Assembly (NCBI GenBank): GCA_964593865.1
Contig: CAZQKE010000044.1
Coordinates: 1 to 15,416, forward strand
Length of the DNA: 15,416 nucleotides
Reading direction: 5' to 3'
Origin: CAZQKE01 sp964593865
GTDB lineage: Bacteria > Chloroflexota > Anaerolineae > JAAYZQ01
Shown: piece after piece, positions 13,019-15,416 of the stretch
Position numbering within the stretch: the first letter of the stretch is position 1
How the letters are laid out: each line of letters starts with the position of its first letter
Position numbers and translations under genes: made by a program
Notes under the pieces: model-generated
The model's database searches: none
The model's input: only the letters and a program-made list of their open reading frames with translations
What the model was told of the DNA's origin: nothing

Positions 13019-15416
13019 TCAGCGTCGGATCACCAACGGCAGATAGATCCCATAATCCATCGCTGCCGGGCCGCCGCCGTACCAGGTCGGCTCCTCCCCG
13101 GCGATGTTCAATGCCCGCAGGGAAGAACCGTTGGCCCGGACGACGAACAGCCGGGTGTCGGTCACGGTGGGACCGGCGTTGATGTCCCGCTGGAAGATGA
13201 GCCAGTTTCCGTCGGAAGACCAGGCCGGGGCGCGGGACCAGAGGCCGTCGTCCCCCCGTGTCAGTTGCGTGATGTTGGTCAGGCTGCCGTCGCTACCCAC
13301 CGTTGCCTTCCAGATTTCATACTGCCCCGTCCAGTCGGCGGCAAAGGCCAGAGTGTCCCCCTGGGGAGCGAAAGCGGGGTCCTGGTAGTCGGTATCCTGG
13401 TGGAGGGCCAGGCGGGTGCTGCTGCCCAGGTCGGCGATGATCAGGGCCGTGTGGTCGTATTGACCGGCAGGGACATCGGGGGCGTGGTAGCCCAGGCTGG
13501 TATAGGCCAACCATTTGCGCCCCGCCGAGATGGTGGGGCTTTCGGCAAATTCGTGAGCATCCACATACTGGCTGCCCGCCGTCGTGCCGTAGTGGGGTTC
13601 GTAGGTGTTCCAGGTTTCGTAGGGATCGTTCTGGGTATACCCTTTTTCCTGAATCCAGGCAAAATAGCCGGTGTCGTCGCGGGCGATGTCAAAGGCACCG
13701 TACAGGACGAGGTCGTTGTGGGGAAAGTAGGTCTGCAAGTCGCTGCCATCGGTCCGGCGGGAGACGATGGAGCCGCCCACCATCGGACCGGAGCGGTAGT
13801 AAACCCGTTGCCCATCGGGGGCAAAAATGGGCGCCCAACCCTGGCTCAACACCCGGTCGTTGCCCAGGGAGGGCAGGTCCCGCAGGCGGATGTCGCTGCC
13901 CGATTCGTAAGCGATGGTCCCGTTTAGGGGCAGGTCTGTGCCCACGTCGGCCGCCGCGCTCACCGCGCCGGAAGCCGGGCCGATGTTGCCCGTGCCGTCC
14001 ACGGCATAGACCTTGTAATAGTGGGTCGTGCCGTCTAATCCTACATCCCGGTAGGAGGTGGCGCCGATGGGCAAAGGGTTGAGCACCGTATACGGCCCGC
14101 CGCCGCTCGCCGCGCAGAGGACATAGTAGCCGGAGATGCCGTTGCGGTCGGTGGATGCGGTCCAGGTCAGGTCCACCACCGTATCGCCGGGGGAGGCTTG
14201 CAGGTTGGTGGGGGCGGTGGGCGGGGTGGCATCCAGTTCGGCCCGCGCCGACCAGATCTGATTTTGGGTGTTCCGGTCATCGGTCCAGACCATTACGGCG
14301 CGGGCATAATCGCCGCTGCCGTAGGCGGCAATGGCCGGGCTGTACTGGAAATAGATGTCATCGGCATCCTCCACCTGGAGGGAGGTAAAGGTCTGGCCGT
14401 TGTCTATGGAGGTGGAAAGGTACAGGTTGCTGGCGCCAAAGGTGCTCCACACCCCTTCGGCCCAGAGGATGGCCACCGTGCCGTTGCCGTCCACGGCCAT
14501 ATCCCAGCGGCCCAGCTCATCGCCGCCGGGGACCGATGAAACCTGCACGGGATTGCTCCAGGATGCGCCGTTGTTGGTGGACCGCCGCAGGTAGACGGCG
14601 CCGTTGCGTTGGTAGGCCCCGTAAAGCGAGCCGTCGGGGGCAAAGGCCAGGCGCGGTTCGGTGGCCCCCGCGTCGGAGAGGGCAAAGTCGGTCCCGAAGG
14701 TGTGTCCACCGTCGGTTGAGCAATCTCCGTAGATGGCGTTGCTTCCCCGGCTGTCTTCCCAGGCGGCGCAGACGGTTCCGTTACGGGCGGCAACGCTCAT
14801 TTTGGGGCCTTCTGTGCCCGGATCGCGGCCGCTTTGGGCTTGATCGTTGACCTGCACCTGCCACCAGTTGTCGCCCTGGTTCTCCGAACCCATCAGGTAG
14901 ATGTTGTAGCCGCTGCCCGCGTAATCGTGCAACATGGCAAAAAGGCTCCCGCCGACCGGGTCTGTCGTCAGGGCCGGGGCGATGCTGTTGAAAACGCCGT
15001 CGTCGTTGCCATCCCAAAGCCAGCCTCGTTGAAAGGTTTGCCCGCCATCGGTTGAACGGGCGATGTGGACGTCGTTTTCCCGGTCCGCGCCGCCGCACAC
15101 CGAAGGATCGGACCAGGAATAGTAGCAGTTGCCCAGATACCAGACGATGTAGACGTTCCCCTCCGGGCCGACGGCGACCGCCGGATCGGAAAGGCCCTGG
15201 CCCTCCCAATTGGGCAGGCTGATGTGGATGTTGCTCCCCCAAGAGGCCCCCCCGTCGCCGGATTTTGCCAGGTAGATGGCGTGGAAGATGGGATCGCCGG
15301 GGTCGTCCCGGTTATCCTCCCAGACGGCGTAGATGCTCCCGTTGTTGAGGGCGGCGATATCGGCGTGTTGGGCCTCGCCAAAGGTCCCCAGGCCGTTGTC
15401 GGTGACCTGGACGTTG
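13019..15416 (-). CDS. Secreted Asp-box / fibronectin III / TolB-like propeller protein with YLPL tail (paralog B, partial)
   Basis: The frame is open to the right edge, giving 798 visible residues. Alignment with paralog A (its residue 30 onward matches the first visible NVQVTD) implies that only about 30 residues, mainly the signal peptide, lie outside. Asp boxes occur at visible residues KSGDGGASWG (51-60), STDGGQTF (121-128), STDGGHTF (233-240) and STNNGASW (279-286). An FN3 domain follows (about 395-490), then a TolB-like propeller region with FAPDG, FAPQG and WSSDG turns, and the tail YGIYLPLVIRR. A GTG inside the frame at 15100 is not the start, since homology to paralog A continues upstream of it. 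It is the first gene of the cluster seen here, 75 bp before the fibre gene, with no terminator between, so it is probably co-transcribed. Enzyme function is not claimed. Confidence 0.9.
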   Translation of the reverse strand, partial: NVQVTDNGLGTFGEAQHADIAALNNGSIYAVWEDNRDDPGDPIFHAIYLAKSGDGGASWGSNIHISLPNWEGQGLSDPAVAVGPEGNVYIVWYLGNCYYSWSDPSVCGGADRENDVHIARSTDGGQTFQRGWLWDGNDDGVFNSIAPALTTDPVGGSLFAMLHDYAGSGYNIYLMGSENQGDNWWQVQVNDQAQSGRDPGTEGPKMSVAARNGTVCAAWEDSRGSNAIYGDCSTDGGHTFGTDFALSDAGATEPRLAFAPDGSLYGAYQRNGAVYLRRSTNNGASWSNPVQVSSVPGGDELGRWDMAVDGNGTVAILWAEGVWSTFGASNLYLSTSIDNGQTFTSLQVEDADDIYFQYSPAIAAYGSGDYARAVMVWTDDRNTQNQIWSARAELDATPPTAPTNLQASPGDTVVDLTWTASTDRNGISGYYVLCAASGGGPYTVLNPLPIGATSYRDVGLDGTTHYYKVYAVDGTGNIGPASGAVSAAADVGTDLPLNGTIAYESGSDIRLRDLPSLGNDRVLSQGWAPIFAPDGQRVYYRSGPMVGGSIVSRRTDGSDLQTYFPHNDLVLYGAFDIARDDTGYFAWIQEKGYTQNDPYETWNTYEPHYGTTAGSQYVDAHEFAESPTISAGRKWLAYTSLGYHAPDVPAGQYDHTALIIADLGSSTRLALHQDTDYQDPAFAPQGDTLAFAADWTGQYEIWKATVGSDGSLTNITQLTRGDDGLWSRAPAWSSDGNWLIFQRDINAGPTVTDTRLFVVRANGSSLRALNIAGEEPTWYGGGPAAMDYGIYLPLVIRR
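14117..14262. repeat. Near-identical DNA segment shared with 7144-7289 (copy 2)
   Basis: Copy in paralog B of the 146-bp FN3-encoding segment, about 90% identical to 7144-7289 by hand count and in direct orientation about 7 kb away. It could support gene conversion or recombination that deletes the fibre, small-protein and lipoprotein genes lying between. Confidence 0.75.

Overview
This window looks like chromosomal DNA from a GC-rich bacterium, most likely a Chloroflexota (Anaerolineae-type) organism. The main reasons are the Hanks-type Ser/Thr kinases (one with an extracellular lectin-like domain), the secreted Asp-box/fibronectin/TolB chimeras, and the short C-terminal tail Y-L-P-L-x-x-R on three exported proteins, which I associate from memory with Chloroflexota. 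This is inferred from gene content only; no rRNA or tRNA is present.

Left part (1-3957, minus strand): a compact leftward operon. A predicted promoter (-10 at 3929-3934) reads into a CcrM/HinfI-like adenine DNA methyltransferase (2658-3770). It is followed by a protein with an N-terminal P-loop ATPase fused to a C-terminal Ser/Thr kinase (655-2622), then a multi-spanning membrane protein that runs off the left edge (1-658). The last two genes overlap by an ATGA, so their translation is probably coupled. No restriction endonuclease is visible. The predicted promoter carries a GATTC site, the sequence class a CcrM-like enzyme would methylate.

Middle (3771-6015): a divergent intergenic region and then a single plus-strand gene (4143-5933). 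This gene has its own promoter and a 15-bp hairpin terminator. It encodes a transmembrane non-RD Ser/Thr kinase with a proline-rich juxtamembrane segment and a predicted extracellular jelly-roll sensor.

Right part (6055-15416, minus strand): a cluster of exported proteins reading leftward, convergent with the kinase. In transcription order these are: a large Asp-box/FN3/TolB-like protein (5' end outside the window); a 914-residue fibre-like protein with about 19 YadA/Hep_Hag-like repeats, a peptidase S74 self-cleaving chaperone domain and a C-terminal membrane helix; a 91-residue secreted protein translationally coupled to it; a TolB-like lipoprotein; and a second Asp-box/FN3/TolB-like protein paralogous to the first. 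Two intergenic spacers in this cluster hold inverted repeats. Together they look like a surface-display locus. The most notable signals are the shared YLPL tail, the self-cleaving membrane-tethered fibre, and a GANTC site inside the promoter of a GANTC-type methyltransferase.
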